A stretch of DNA of 64,000 nucleotides from Peronospora farinosa. Taxonomy: Eukaryota; Oomycota; Peronosporomycetes; Peronosporales; Peronosporaceae. The position numbers and the translations under genes were made by a program. The DNA lies in contig CANTFK010000990.1 of NCBI GenBank assembly GCA_947646735.1, positions 558,001 to 622,000 of the forward strand, in the 5' to 3' direction. The notes below the pieces were generated by a model, which saw only the letters and a list, made by a program, of their open reading frames with translations, was not told the DNA's origin and searched no databases. This document shows, in pieces, positions 43,223 to 53,936 of this stretch. Each line of letters starts with the position of its first letter. The first letter of the stretch is position 1.

Positions 43223-44569
43223 ATGGCAGCACGACGAGACGAGTACTTGCAGGACCAGGAGCTATTTGTGACTCTAGCAGAAGATTCCAAGTCTGTTCTA
43301 TTTGAACTCGGATCGCTTCTTAATCAACACTATCGGGACCGCAATCCAGCACATGAGACACAGCAAGTTCTTCGACGCAAGAACGAGACAATCAAGCGTT
43401 TGAATCAGTTTATTACAAGACAGCAGAGATCGCGTGAATGGGGAGAAAGGTTCGACCAAGAAACGTATGAAAACCAACAATCGATTATTGAAAGACTCAA
43501 GAAACAGCTGCAAGATCAAAAAGCAGTATTTGACCGTGAACGAACGCGTTTACAGGAGCAGCAAGCGGTCCGTTCAAGTGCTCAGGGAGAATTGGGCTCG
43601 TCACTTAGGAGGGTGTTACCACAATTGCGGGAATTGCTCGAGGCTTATGACCGAGAGCAAGGACAATTTGTTCACTACACTCATGCTGGGACAACAAGTG
43701 CTGTCAAATCCTCTAATGAAGAATTAAGTCGGCGTTTGAAAGAGATGGAGACTGACTTTGATGCAGAACGAGAGAATCTTATGGAAGAAGTAGATGACGC
43801 ACTCGCTACTCAACGGGAGATCATCCAACAGAATTGGGTCGACAGAGAAGCAGCGCTTACGTGCCCAATTTCGTTGGATTTGTTTGAGGATCCGGTCATT
43901 ACTACATGTTGTGGAAAGACCTTCTCATCCGATGCGTTAAAACGAGCACTGGGGCAGAATCACCAATGCCCAGTTTGTCGCTCGTACACAATTACGGTTT
44001 GTGAAAACCGGGACATTGCAAATTTGGTGGAGCTCCACAGCACGGAGCTGCTGGATTTGCCAGAATATACTGTAACGAGCTCCACGACAGGAAGGTTAGC
44101 GGTGGAAGAAGGATCCGATCGTGACCGTGAATTGATGACGTCAGCCCGACCAAATGACAGCGTCCACGCTAGGGCGGATACTCCTCATCGGCAATCTTCA
44201 AGGACGACGACTCACTCGGGCTCAAGTAGCTTGTCCACACCAACTGTCTCATCTCAAGCACCTCAACGCATGGTTTCGAGAAATGTCTCGGCGTCAACCT
44301 CTACAGCCAACACTACGCTATCGAGGGTTGCGCAAATTTCCTTGATACAAAGAGCGATTAACGCTCTACCGTCGACCTCGGCAAACACGGCTCATGGTAT
44401 AGGTGTTGGTGGCAATTCCGCCCAAGGCTCGAGAGCGACTACATCTCCTGCGTTAAGTTCTCCAATTGTAACCATTGGTCCCCTCCTACAATTCTTAGGC
44501 GGAGCGACGAACAACTCATTGTTATCTCAGCCGTACGACCGATACAATGACTGGGACTCGGACTACTAG
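43223..44569 (+). CDS. RING/U-box-like protein with coiled coil
   Basis: One exon, 448 residues from ATG at 43223 (context CGCCATGG). Residues 1-200 are charged and helical, a probable coiled coil. Around residues 215-258 is a RING/U-box-type fold: LTCPISLDLFEDPVITTCCG, KTFSSDALKRAL and HQCPVCRSYT. The Cys pairs resemble a RING but the usual His and one metal-binding pair are missing, so it may fold as a U-box or act as a SUMO-ligase-like (Nse2-type) domain. The C-terminal 170 residues are Ser/Thr-rich and disordered. An E3 ligase role is inferred. Confidence 0.7.
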   Translation: MAARRDEYLQDQELFVTLAEDSKSVLFELGSLLNQHYRDRNPAHETQQVLRRKNETIKRLNQFITRQQRSREWGERFDQETYENQQSIIERLKKQLQDQKAVFDRERTRLQEQQAVRSSAQGELGSSLRRVLPQLRELLEAYDREQGQFVHYTHAGTTSAVKSSNEELSRRLKEMETDFDAERENLMEEVDDALATQREIIQQNWVDREAALTCPISLDLFEDPVITTCCGKTFSSDALKRALGQNHQCPVCRSYTITVCENRDIANLVELHSTELLDLPEYTVTSSTTGRLAVEEGSDRDRELMTSARPNDSVHARADTPHRQSSRTTTHSGSSSLSTPTVSSQAPQRMVSRNVSASTSTANTTLSRVAQISLIQRAINALPSTSANTAHGIGVGGNSAQGSRATTSPALSSPIVTIGPLLQFLGGATNNSLLSQPYDRYNDWDSDY

Positions 44570-45161
44570 AAACTAGCAGGACATTTAGGAATGTTACTAT
44601 GCAAATCTTGACACTTCAAAGTACAGGTAGAGTTGCGGACTAACAGATATAATTTTACTACAGTGTACAGACAAAACAATATGGAAGGAAGAACAAAACA
44701 TTGTGAAAACTGGTACTAAAAACATTTACACTCTACGTCTCCAACATGGAAAGTAGATGCGGACTAGCGGAAGCGATATTGGTCCTTTTTATATATTTGG
44801 TGTCGGATCAAATTGGAGGTATAGGTGCCCTCAATATACTTATAGTTTTTGGACATTTGCTGCGCTTGTGCCATCTTGCTTACTTGCTTTGGCGAATCCT
44901 GGCCCTTTCTGGCTGTTTTTTTCAATGTGAAATGATTGTCAACTCAAGAATTTTATATTAGCAGAAGTGCCTGACACTATACTCTTTGCATTTTGTGTGA
45001 CCGAGTAACCGAGCTAGCACTGACCATTGAAGTGATGGACAAGTTCTGACTGCCTTCCATCAAATAATGTGTGTCAAATTAAAAGTGATGGGTGATGGAT
45101 TTAATTTTATTTCCTGACTTTAATTTTTGATTTCGTTTTGAAAGGGTGGTGGAGTCAGATG
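44570..45161. other. Intergenic region, one small doubtful open frame
   Basis: On the minus strand, 44874-44764 is open for 36 codons from ATG (MAQAQQMSKNYKYIEGTY and on) and continues open upstream; it could be a terminal exon but has no recognised relatives. On plus, 44746-44961 is open and hydrophobic, probably its shadow. The end of the region is purine-rich (AAAGGGTGGTGGAGTCAGA), just before the LTR. Confidence 0.3.
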
Positions 45162-45758
45162 TGTAGCGGAGCTACATAGCTCTTTAGTCAGAGAAGACTT
45201 TGAAGGCTAAATGCCTGTTAGTTCTATAGAACAAATAAAGTTACGGCTTAAAGCCACTTAGTTCTAAGGAACTAATCAAACGACTACGAAGTCTACCCGT
45301 TCTACGGAACTGGGAGGACCTTAGTCTACAAGCAATAAGCTTAAGGGTTCTGACAAGCAGAGTGCAAGAACAAGCTAACAGCTTAAAGGTTCGAGGAACC
45401 AACTCACGAAGTGCACAAGAGAAACAAGCCAATACCGGCTTTATCTCTACGACTCAAAATGAGTACTGATTTTATTTATGCATTAAGATTTAGTCTACTC
45501 TAAGTACCCTACCCTGCAATTATAATAATTATAATATGCCATTGCTTGTATCTGGATATGGAATCATTCAATCATCAGTGTATGTTGTAATTAGTACTAC
45601 TGTATCAATTATGAAATTGATACCGATAGTATAAATTATTACTGATACCTTATAATATCACTCATCTATAATACCCCTTTTTAATAAGGATCGGTATTAA
45701 ACATACATTACATGCAATATAGAGCTTCAAACGTACTGCACTTCGGTAGGATGTTACA
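45162..45758. repeat. Putative LTR, about 597 bp, hairpin-rich
   Basis: The proposed ends are TGTAGCGGAGCTACA at the left and GGATGTTACA at the right (TG...CA). Inside are many short palindromes: GTTCTATAGAAC (45221), GGCTTAAAGCC (45245), TTAGTTC...GAACTAA (45258-45275), GTTC...GAAC (45299), GGTTC...GAACC (45388), AAGCC...GGCTT (45429). On the minus strand it follows a gag-protease fragment and a G-rich tract, which suits a 3' LTR of a minus-strand deleted element. Boundaries are inferred from end motifs only. Confidence 0.45.
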
Positions 45759-45839
45759 ACCGTCTTGTATCCCCATAACACTCTCCCCCACCAGACTGAC
45801 GCTCCCATAGAATGTCATTCGACACCTTTTTCCTTTGCG

Positions 45840-46330
45840 GGTAGTGCTTTAGCGAACGTTAGACCTCACGGTTGTTCACGTCTTGCGCTACTAGCTCCTC
45901 AGCGTACAGCTGACTCCCTTTGAGGGAACGAAGTTGGACATAAATACCCGAAGCCCCTGAGTCAATTAAAATTCACCATGGCTTTTCAAAACCTCTAATG
46001 GTTAACGACAAAACCAACAAGCCTGTTTGGTATTCCTGCTTCATGGAAGCATCCACAGAACCACCTGGAGCTAATCCATGCTTACCTTTACCTCCTAAAG
46101 GTTCAACAGAACGTAGTTATTTCCCAGTAGGGCGCCCCGCACCTACTGGAAGATGACGTTTCCCCCTGCCGTGCTTACCTTTGGATAAGATAAGGGTTAC
46201 GGCTCTGACGATTTCTGACGTTGCTTTCGCAACGGACAGCTAGGGCGGAGGTGCCTTGTGCTTCCGCACATGTAACATCTAGGATGTTACTTTGCTGCTC
46301 TGCGGCTTGAAGCTTAGCTTTCCTCAGCAT
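45840..46330 (-). pseudogene. Retrotransposon gag-protease fragment
   Basis: The minus strand has a CCHC zinc knuckle (CYMCGSTRHLRPSC, near 46280), then PVGAGRPTG (near 46140), then ILIDSGASGIYVQLRSLKGS (near 45960), whose IDSGAS is the active site of a retroviral-type aspartic protease. The frame changes between these parts. PVGAGRPTG also occurs at the gag-protease junction of element B (61115-61140), so this is a related Ty3/gypsy element. Confidence 0.65.
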
Positions 46331-46745
46331 GGCTGAGCGTCATGAGTTCGGACCTGTAAGATGCATTTTGATTGTACCATGGTAGAACATAGCTAACAGA
46401 TTTGAGCGTTAAACTCTATGTTCACGGCTTCTATAAAAGTCGAAGGCTCGACACGAAATAATTATGTCCTAAAGAACGAAGTCCTTCCATGAAAATGGTT
46501 AACCTGGACTTCCTCTTCCAGAGAGGCCTGCTGCATAGCAGCAATTGTGGAGAAGTGCCAGAGAAATGGGGGGCCCTTCGTAGTTTTTATAATAACTGGC
46601 GTGAAAGATCTCGGTCACTCTCTTGAATGAGTGACAGGGAGTGACCAGGGCCCCGAACTGGTCCAAGGTCCCGAGTTCGGAGAAGGTACTAGGATGTCCT
46701 ACACTACAGACCAAAGGACCAGTGCTGCTAGGGCAGCTTAGGTTG

Positions 46746-46990
46746 ACTCCAGGTGACAGGTGGACCCCAGGCGACAGGTGGACCCGTGTGACAGGTGGAC
46801 CCCAGACAACAGGTGGACCCGAGACAACAGGTGGATCCTAGGTGCCAGGTGGACCCCAGGTGAAAGGTGGACCCCAGACAACAGGTGGACCCCAGACAAC
46901 AGGTGGACCCCAGGTGATGCCCATGTGACAGGTGGACCCCAGGTGAAAGGTGGACCCCCGACAACAGGTGGACCGTAGGTGACAGGTGGA
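46746..46990. repeat. Minisatellite, about 16-18 bp units, about 13 copies
   Basis: Units such as GACAACAGGTGGACCCCA recur throughout with small changes (ACAGGTGGACC core). They lie upstream of the primer-binding site of element C, so they may be enhancer-like repeats of its 5' LTR. The strong repeat makes both strands falsely open. Confidence 0.8.
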
Positions 46991-47708
46991 CCCCAAGTTA
47001 TAGAAGGTACAAGGCTTCCTTAAAGTGCAGATCCGGTACAAGTCCCATGCCCTAAAAGAGCCAGTGGTTCTTCCACAAGTTGACACGTGGTACCATCCAG
47101 AGCGAAGGGTTAGGGTTTGGCAAGAAAAGCATACAGAGAATAAGATAAATAAACACTCGAATTTGCATTACACGTGGCAGCTTTAAGCGCCCCTTCTAAG
47201 CTTCTCCGTCGCTTCACCTCTTCCGGGCGGGATACCCTTTGGCCCCCCGACGTCAGCAGGTGTTAGACGGCTCAAGCTACGCAAGTTGAACCTCAGGATA
47301 GTTGGCCTGAGGTGTCAAGTAAGTGTCAAGACTCTACGACACGCTACAGGAAGCGGTTTCCTTACGGGGAAGAACACAAAGGGGTCCAAGGACCAAGAAC
47401 AGTCAGCCACCAAAGGGGTACCTAGTACCAAGTGAATCGCTTTCGACTAAGTCGATTGAGACCAAGAAACCCGGTCCCAAGTGAAGTATATCCACTCGGG
47501 GACCACCAAGTCCAAGTCTTATACAAAGACCAAGTCTTTAAGTCTTCTGCGTCAACCGAGGAGCAAGACCAGCCAAGCCGACGGGTACACAAGGTGAGAC
47601 CCAAGGTTAACACGACACGGTATCGGGGTACCCCCTCCGTAAGTCGGCAATCCGGCGCTGTGTGTGTTTGTGGATCTCCTACGTTGTTTGAGAATCCACT
47701 TCACCACA
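46991..47708 (+). other. Probable 5' LTR end and leader of element C
   Basis: No gene. AATAAA-containing AT-rich sequence at 47140-47160 could be a polyadenylation signal region of an LTR. The sequence ends in ...CACCACA just before the primer-binding-site candidate, so 47708 is taken as the LTR end. The LTR start could not be set. Confidence 0.35.
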
Positions 47709-47709
47709 A

Positions 47710-47725
47710 TGGTGCGCGTTCCCGG
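47710..47725 (+). promoter_or_regulatory. Candidate tRNA primer-binding site of element C
   Basis: TGGTGCGCGTTCCCGG begins with TGG, complementary to the CCA end of a tRNA, two bases after a possible LTR end in CA. The matching tRNA would end in CGCGCACCA; I cannot identify it. Confidence 0.35.
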
Positions 47726-48065
47726 ATCTTCGGGAGACGCGAGATTTCACCGTGAGTCCCACGAAGAAAAAAAGACAACGGTCAAGATAGACCAAAGAAC
47801 AACCAAGAAACTGTAAACCGGATCGCCAGTGATCAAAAAGGAAGAAGGATCGGAGGACCTGCAGAGCCCGGGGAGGAGCTCTTCTATTGAGGTCAAGGTA
47901 AAATATGAAGAAAAACCACAAAATCCTCCCCCTTATGTATTCTTTGAAGAAAACAACATGGGCCATATTAAATATTATGGTCCAGGGGTCCCAAGTTTGA
48001 CAGCGAAAGCTAAAATACAAGGGGCCCCGAAACAAGTCTCCCAACCTACCACTTAAGAGCCAAAG

Positions 48066-49650
48066 GTGCCCAAGAACAAGCAAAAGAAGCATACCAAGTT
48101 GAAGGCACCGAGAGGCGGAGACACGACGGACGAGTCGGGAGAGAGCCAAGGCGTGGCTAGTAAGGACTGGACAGAAGAAGATTTGGAAGAAGCCTACCAT
48201 CGGAATAAATTGAAGAAGTTTCTTCGAAAGGACCCGGTGATGAAGACGCTCAAGGTCAAGCTTCTGGACCAGGTCCACGGTCCGATAACGGCTCTTCCCA
48301 CCACGACCACAGACCTGAAGGTCCTCAAGGCCGTAATGAATCTGCTACATGAAGCTGGGATGGATGCTGGGAACTTCACCGCTGAGACCCTCTTCGATTT
48401 CGGGTTCGAGACCTTGAAGAAGACCTTAGTGACCCTGCATGGTCACCTCAAGACGTTAGTGGGGGAGTTCCCCCCAAAGGAAGTAACCCGTCAAGATGAA
48501 GGAGTAGTGGATCCTGGTGTGGGCTCTCCTGCTGGGTCACTCGATGAATCGTCACCAAGGTCTCAATACGAATCAGCCACCTCATTTATGATTTCGGCCC
48601 TGATGGATACGATGGATCGAATGCAATTGGGTCCAGCTGGTGCAGCGTTGTTAGAAGCACGAATTCGTGAAGCTGGCCATATGGACACAGAAACCCCATG
48701 GGTCCAGCGCCAAGCACAGGGTGAGAAGGAAGCCCGGTGCAAAGTGGAGCCAAGGTTGATAGGGACAAAAACGGATCAGGAAACAAAGACCGAGTCAGTT
48801 TCCCCTAGCGCACTCCAGTAGTACTTTGATTAGGCGATGACCAAGTTCCTTGAAGAGCAAGGCTCCACAAAAGTTGCAGTGGACCACGAAGGGTCAAGGA
48901 CCAGTTCACCCCAGGTCCTCCCAGCGAATTGAGCGCCTAGGACCACTAGGCGATATCCCTGATGTGGACATGGAGTCTGTGGGGTCAACCCATGATGAAT
49001 ACGACCCAGATGACTTGACGTTCCCGATGACCTCAGTGCGAGCGACTGTGGCCGCGGCTACGACAGGAGGACCCTCTACTGTTGTTCCACACATTAGGGT
49101 ATCGTCCTCGTCGGATCTGAAGGAATTTAGCGGAAGGGACCACGATGAAGATCGTGCCAGAAGCTGGAGCACTAAGGTAAAGACGGCTTTCCTCCGAGAC
49201 CAGGCACCAGACAGCGAGAAGTGTCTCATTTTTGGGTCCCTGCTCAAAGGTCCAGCTCAGAATTGGTATCGACAGCTAGGTCGAACGGTACGCGTCGACT
49301 GGAAACTGCTTCTGCGAGAGTTCCAAGCACAATTTTGAGGCTTGGGGGTGTCGGTGGCCCGTCAATATTATCACGCCAGAAAGAGAACCGACGAGGCACC
49401 CTTAAAATATCTGTACCGTTTGAACGTGGCGGGGCTCAGGGCCAAGCTAGATATTAAGGGCGGACCCCCCAGTGTAAAGCGTGAACACGTGGACCATTAC
49501 GTGGAAACCTTGGATGATCGAGAGTTAGCGGATCAGCTTACATTGCTCAGACCCTCTGATGCAGACGACCTGGAGGAAGTCCTGCTGGCTCGTCAGAGAG
49601 CTAATACGCGTCAAGGAAGGGTCTTGTTCGGTTCCAGAAAGTTTCGCTAG
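48066..49650 (+). pseudogene. Gag of element C, broken
   Basis: Three open parts: 48066-48821 (no ATG; charged, with helical TLKVKLLDQVHGP), 48850-49335 and 49342-49650. The last two share a frame and are separated by one in-frame TGA at 49336. The retrotransposon gag domain is visible in WSTKVKTAFLRDQAPDSEKC, LLKGPAQNWYRQLGR and, after the stop, RKRTDEAPLKYLYRLNVAGL. The break between the first and second parts is a frame change with a TAG. Confidence 0.7.
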
Positions 49651-49935
49651 AAGGCCCCAACCCCTCCAGACCACACCAAGAGTCAGCTGAGAAGACCCGT
49701 CTAAGTCATCCGAGCCTCTTCTGAAAGTGAAAATGACCAAGAGTCCATCTCCAGTGGGTCTGAGGGAGAAGGTGACCTCAGAAGAATTTATGCGGCGGCG
49801 AGTAAACCTTACACTGGTAGGGCGAGGAACGCAGATGACCCCAAGACGATCAGGACCCAGACCGAGGTCGACGCATGGCAGAGGGAACTGGACAAACGGT
49901 GGTCCCAGGGTTACCCGTGGCAAAGTGTACCCATT

Positions 49936-50910
49936 GTGGATCTAAGAAGCATGGGGATCTGGACTGTTGGAAGCGACTGTTGCTGTGGAAAGAAGGGTCA
50001 CCCAGCCGACCACTGCCTGTTTGTGTGTCGCGGTTGTGGCAAGGTTCATGACGTCGGCAAGTGCCCGATGAAAGAGCTCAACAATATGATTCGCCAGTGG
50101 TACAACCCGACCAAACACGCGGGGCAGCTGCCCGAGGAGGCGGAGAAGATGTTAAATTAGAACGCTCGCCAGGTTTGAATCTGGTACGAGCCGAGCGTTC
50201 TAATTGGTGCATTTATGCATTTGTGGAGAAACACTCCGTGGAGAAGGTCAATAAGATGGATGAATTGATTGAAAATACATCGGGCTTTTGCATTAATTAT
50301 GTTGCTTCTGTGGCCAATGCATGTATAACTCATGTTTATTCCCAAGGAGAGACTATGATGACATTGGATTTATTGCCGGGATAATCAAGAGGATACTGGA
50401 AACACCATGCTCCAGGAAAGTGGTTTAAGCAAGCCAAGGCATCTGGGAAAGTTAACAATATTCGTGCGAAGCTACTGTTTGATTCTGGTGCCGAGATATC
50501 TATTTTGGATATCGCCTTTGCTCGTAAGGCAGGCTGCCAGATTAACACAAGCAAAAAACAAGAGTGCGTGGGCATTGGAGAAGCAGTTTAAACCACGGAA
50601 GGGCGAACGAAGATCAAGATAACGCTGAATGGTGTACTAGTATACTTCTTCAATGTGTGGGTCGGTCCATGGCCGGCCAGGATGTACTACTAGGAATAAA
50701 CTTTATGGTGCCAGATGGAATTCGTTTGGACATGGCGGACGGAACTATTTGCTTGCCAGGCGAGGTTCGAATCCAGCTGACAGGTCACAAGACCTTATAT
50801 AGTGGCCATATTTCTGAGGTAAAATTGGGCCAGTTAGTGAATTTACCGGCGACAAGATATGTCGAGGTTCCGCTGAAGAGGTTACGTCGGACCAGCGGAA
50901 ATTATGGATG
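49936..50910 (+). pseudogene. Zinc knuckles and aspartic protease of element C, broken
   Basis: 49936-50157 has two knuckle-like Cys/His clusters, CCCGKKGHPADHC and CRGCGKVHDVGKC. Near 50475 LLFDSGAEISILDIAFARKA holds the aspartic protease active site DSGA. A TAA at about 50589 and further frame changes interrupt the protease. 50680-50890 resembles the protease end (GINFMVPDGIRLDMADGTIC). Confidence 0.7.
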
Positions 50911-51377
50911 ACCCGGGGAGACAGATGGGTGACTACGATGATACAAGGACATGGACATAGCCAATTCTTGAAGTCACCAATGTGAGTGACAAGGACCTGA
51001 TCCTACACGAGGATACCAAGCTGGGCATCTGGCTGGCTAAGGACCGGGTTCCCCGGTCTCAAGGATTCGTGTCAGCTGGTAATAGGAGGTATGCTGAATG
51101 GAAAAATCTAGCCTACCAAGCAACCAACGACGAGGACGATGCAGAATCCACTCAAGAAGCAGTATACCAAGGTCCGATGGTCGAGAAACCCCAGTACACG
51201 ACTCCACAAAAGATGTTGCTACGGACGGGGACCCAAGTGCCAGTGGTTAACGCGGTGCACGATTCTGTTATGAGGAACCCTGAGTCATTACCATCAGATC
51301 AGGAGTCTGGAGGGGAGGCCCTCGATGGAGGTCAAATAGCTAGAGCTAGCATGGGCAAGGAAGTCTCATTTTAGGAT

Positions 51378-51758
51378 ATGACCGATATGGAGAGGTTCCA
51401 CCTGGAGGAGGGTCCACAGGTCCACTCAGAGGTGGGTCCACAGGTCCACCTAGAGGGGGATCCACAGGTATACCCAGAGGTGGGTCCACAGGTATACCCA
51501 GAGGTGGGTCCACAGGTCCACCCAGAGGGGGGTCCACAGGTCCACCCAGAGGGGGGTCCACAGGTCCACCCAGAGGAGGGTCCACCGGTCCACCCAGAAG
51601 GGGGTCCACAGATCATCAAGGCTGAAGTAGATACTTCCGATGACCAAGTCTGTGTTCACGCGAGTGGAGATTTATGTGCCGAGGATATCGACAAAAATTG
51701 GTCTGTTATCCCTGAGGTCACCCCATCTACAAACGAAGTTATGTTGGAAGACATATAG
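51378..51758 (+). repeat. Nine tandem 24-bp repeats in the protease-RT linker of element C
   Basis: At about 51404-51619 a 24-bp unit is repeated nine times in one open frame, giving eight-residue units such as EGGPQVHP and EVGPQVYP. Neighbouring copies are nearly identical. The linker continues with an acidic segment to a TAG at 51756. It resembles the repeat-rich linker at the same place in element B. Confidence 0.85.
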
Positions 51759-51830
51759 ATCCCAGATCCCGGTGATTTCCCAAAGGAGGAGGTAGACCGC
51801 CTCCGTCAGATAATGTAAAGAAAACGACAT

Positions 51831-53747
51831 TTGCTGATGGGAAAAGGTAACGTATTACCCCCGGCGGCTCGAAGAGCAGTGTGCGACATTGATGTTGGGA
51901 ACGCACGGCCAATCGCCCAACGGGTACGGAAGGTGGCCCCTCAATTTAGGGAGAAGCTGGCAGACCTGATAAAAGGCCTCTTGTCATCCAAGATAATCCA
52001 GCATTCCACCTCCCCATGGGCCAGTCCAGTTGTAATTATTGTTAAGAAGAATGGGGTGGATATAAGGCTGTGCATTGACTACCGGATGGTGAATGACTTA
52101 ACGCGGCTTATGGTGTACCCTATGCCTCTCGTGAATGAGTTGCTGAAAGATCTAGACAAGGCCCTGTGGTACTGCTTACTGGATATGGCTAGCGGTTTTT
52201 GGTTGGTCAGCATGACTGAACGAGCTTGTTTAATCTCGGCGTTTGTAACCCCGCTCGGATTGGTTGAGTGGAGACGAATGCCGTTTGGACTGAAGAATGC
52301 ACCGCAGATCTATCAGAGATTGTTGGATAACGCTTTATATGGATTACTAACGATTTCCTCGAAGCCCAACGCTGAGAAACAGGTTGAACTGTTCGAAATT
52401 GGTCAACCTGTAGCGGACCACGAGGAGTCCATATTAGGACGCCGGTCTTATATCGATGATATTTTGGTAACCTCTGGATCATGGGATGACCTATGCTTAA
52501 AAGTGGGTAGACTATTGGAGGTTTGTGATAAGTGTAATTTATCGATCAGCGCGGTCAAAAGTTCATGGCGATGTAAAAAAGTTAATTATCTTGGGCATCG
52601 AGTATCCGCGGAGGGGTTGGAGGCCCACCCTAAGGATCTTCAGTCATTGGTGGACTTACCGCTGCCCACCACCCTAAAAGCCATGCAGTCATTTCTTGGA
52701 AGTCTCAATTACTATAGCCGGTTTATAGAAGACTACGCGATTTATGCGTCCATATTGTACGATCTAAAAGAATTGGATTATCACGTATTACGACGCCGGA
52801 TGAGTGGGACTGAGGACACCCAGAGGAGTGACCAGGAGGAAGACCGATGGTCTCGGGTGCAGGTGGCCTTTGCGATATTGAAGAATAAGATCGCCACCGC
52901 CCCAATCCTCCGCCATTTTGATCCTGGACGAGGACCAGTCATCATCGTTTATGCCAGTGAGTGGGCCATCTCGGCATCCCTGGTGCAGAAGTATGAGGAG
53001 GTGTATATACCGGTAACTTTCACGAGTCGGACTTTGAAGCCAAACGAGATCAACTATGGGCTGGTGGACAAGGAAGTTGGCGCTATTGCGGATACTAGAC
53101 CTTTGTTACACGTCGCTGGTCACCGGGATTGGGCTGCGCTCCTGTCCCAATGGACGTTAGAAGTGGTCAAGTGTAAGCGCGGCGAAGATGAAATACTCGG
53201 GACATTAGCGGCAAGCATTACGCCTCGCGAAAATGTGGACTCTATTCTATCTTCAATTGCCCCCAAGAAACACCCGCGCCAAGCTATCACGGTGGTTTCT
53301 CCTACAGTCAAATTCGAGGAGGTCTTGTACGTGGTCAGTTTCGATGGGTCTGCACGATTTAAACGTGGAGGCGGAGCCTGCAGTGCTATCGTATGGAAAC
53401 TCCCAGGGTGGACCGTGATTGCAGCAGCATCAATATATTTAACGGAGGCAACGGTAAACGAAGCAGAGTATGAAGGCCTATTGTTATGTTTTAGCCTACT
53501 GGAGAAATTGGATCGTAGATGTCTGGTGGTGTGCGGTGATCACAATCTGGGCATCCGTCAGATGCGAGGGGAAATTAAATGCAAGGCACCAGGTCTCACG
53601 GTACGAAGGTTGAAAGCCCTGAACCTGCTTATTTCCTGGCCAGTTCATGAGTTTCTACACATGAAGCGTGAATGGAACCAGAGTGCAGACCGTCTCGCTA
53701 ACGCGGCCCTGCAACAGCAACAAGGTGTCGAAATAATACCTGAGTAA
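51831..53747 (+). pseudogene. Reverse transcriptase, RNase H and second RNase H of element C
   Basis: An open frame of 638 codons; the first ATG is at 51837. RT motifs include RLCIDYRMVND, PFGLKNAP and the catalytic YIDD at 52449-52460. The RT-linked RNase H follows (about 52910-53160), but its first catalytic Asp is replaced: VIIVYASEWAIS where DAS is usual. A second RNase H (about 53325-53710) keeps the acidic set: SFDGSARF, NEAEYEGLL, CGDHNLG and NQSADRLANAA, like the archaeal/plant-type enzyme. A dead first and live-looking second RNase H fits the known two-domain elements. The frame is open but its neighbours are broken, hence pseudogene. Confidence 0.8.
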
Positions 53748-53936
53748 GAGTGGAAAGACCTCGAAGAGATTAATCGTTTGCCTGAACTCTTGGTACCCAA
53801 GTATCCCAGCCCAGCAATGCGAATTACGGCTGTCACGAGGTCTCGGGTCCGGTCCAGGATGCCGACAGAGGTTGTGCAAGAAGAGGTGGTGCAACGGATA
53901 CGAATTGAGTGAATTTCGGCTGCCCAAGACGAAGAA

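Noticed and set aside
46267..46287. TGTAACATCTAGGATGTTAC palindrome as an LTR end
   Set aside because: It lies inside the zinc-knuckle coding fragment on the minus strand and no matching second end or target duplication was found.
46746..46990. Possible CRISPR-like array
   Set aside because: Units are directly adjacent, degenerate and without unique spacers, and the host is a eukaryote. It is a minisatellite.
46728..47086. Open frames on both strands through the minisatellite (Gly-Ser-Thr-Cys and Trp-Thr-Pro repeats)
   Set aside because: Product of a short tandem repeat without stops; no start or domain support.
51346..51659. Minus-strand frames of Pro-Leu-Gly-Gly and Trp-Thr repeats over the 24-bp repeats
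   Set aside because: Mirror of the plus-strand coding repeat, with no extension into non-repeat sequence.
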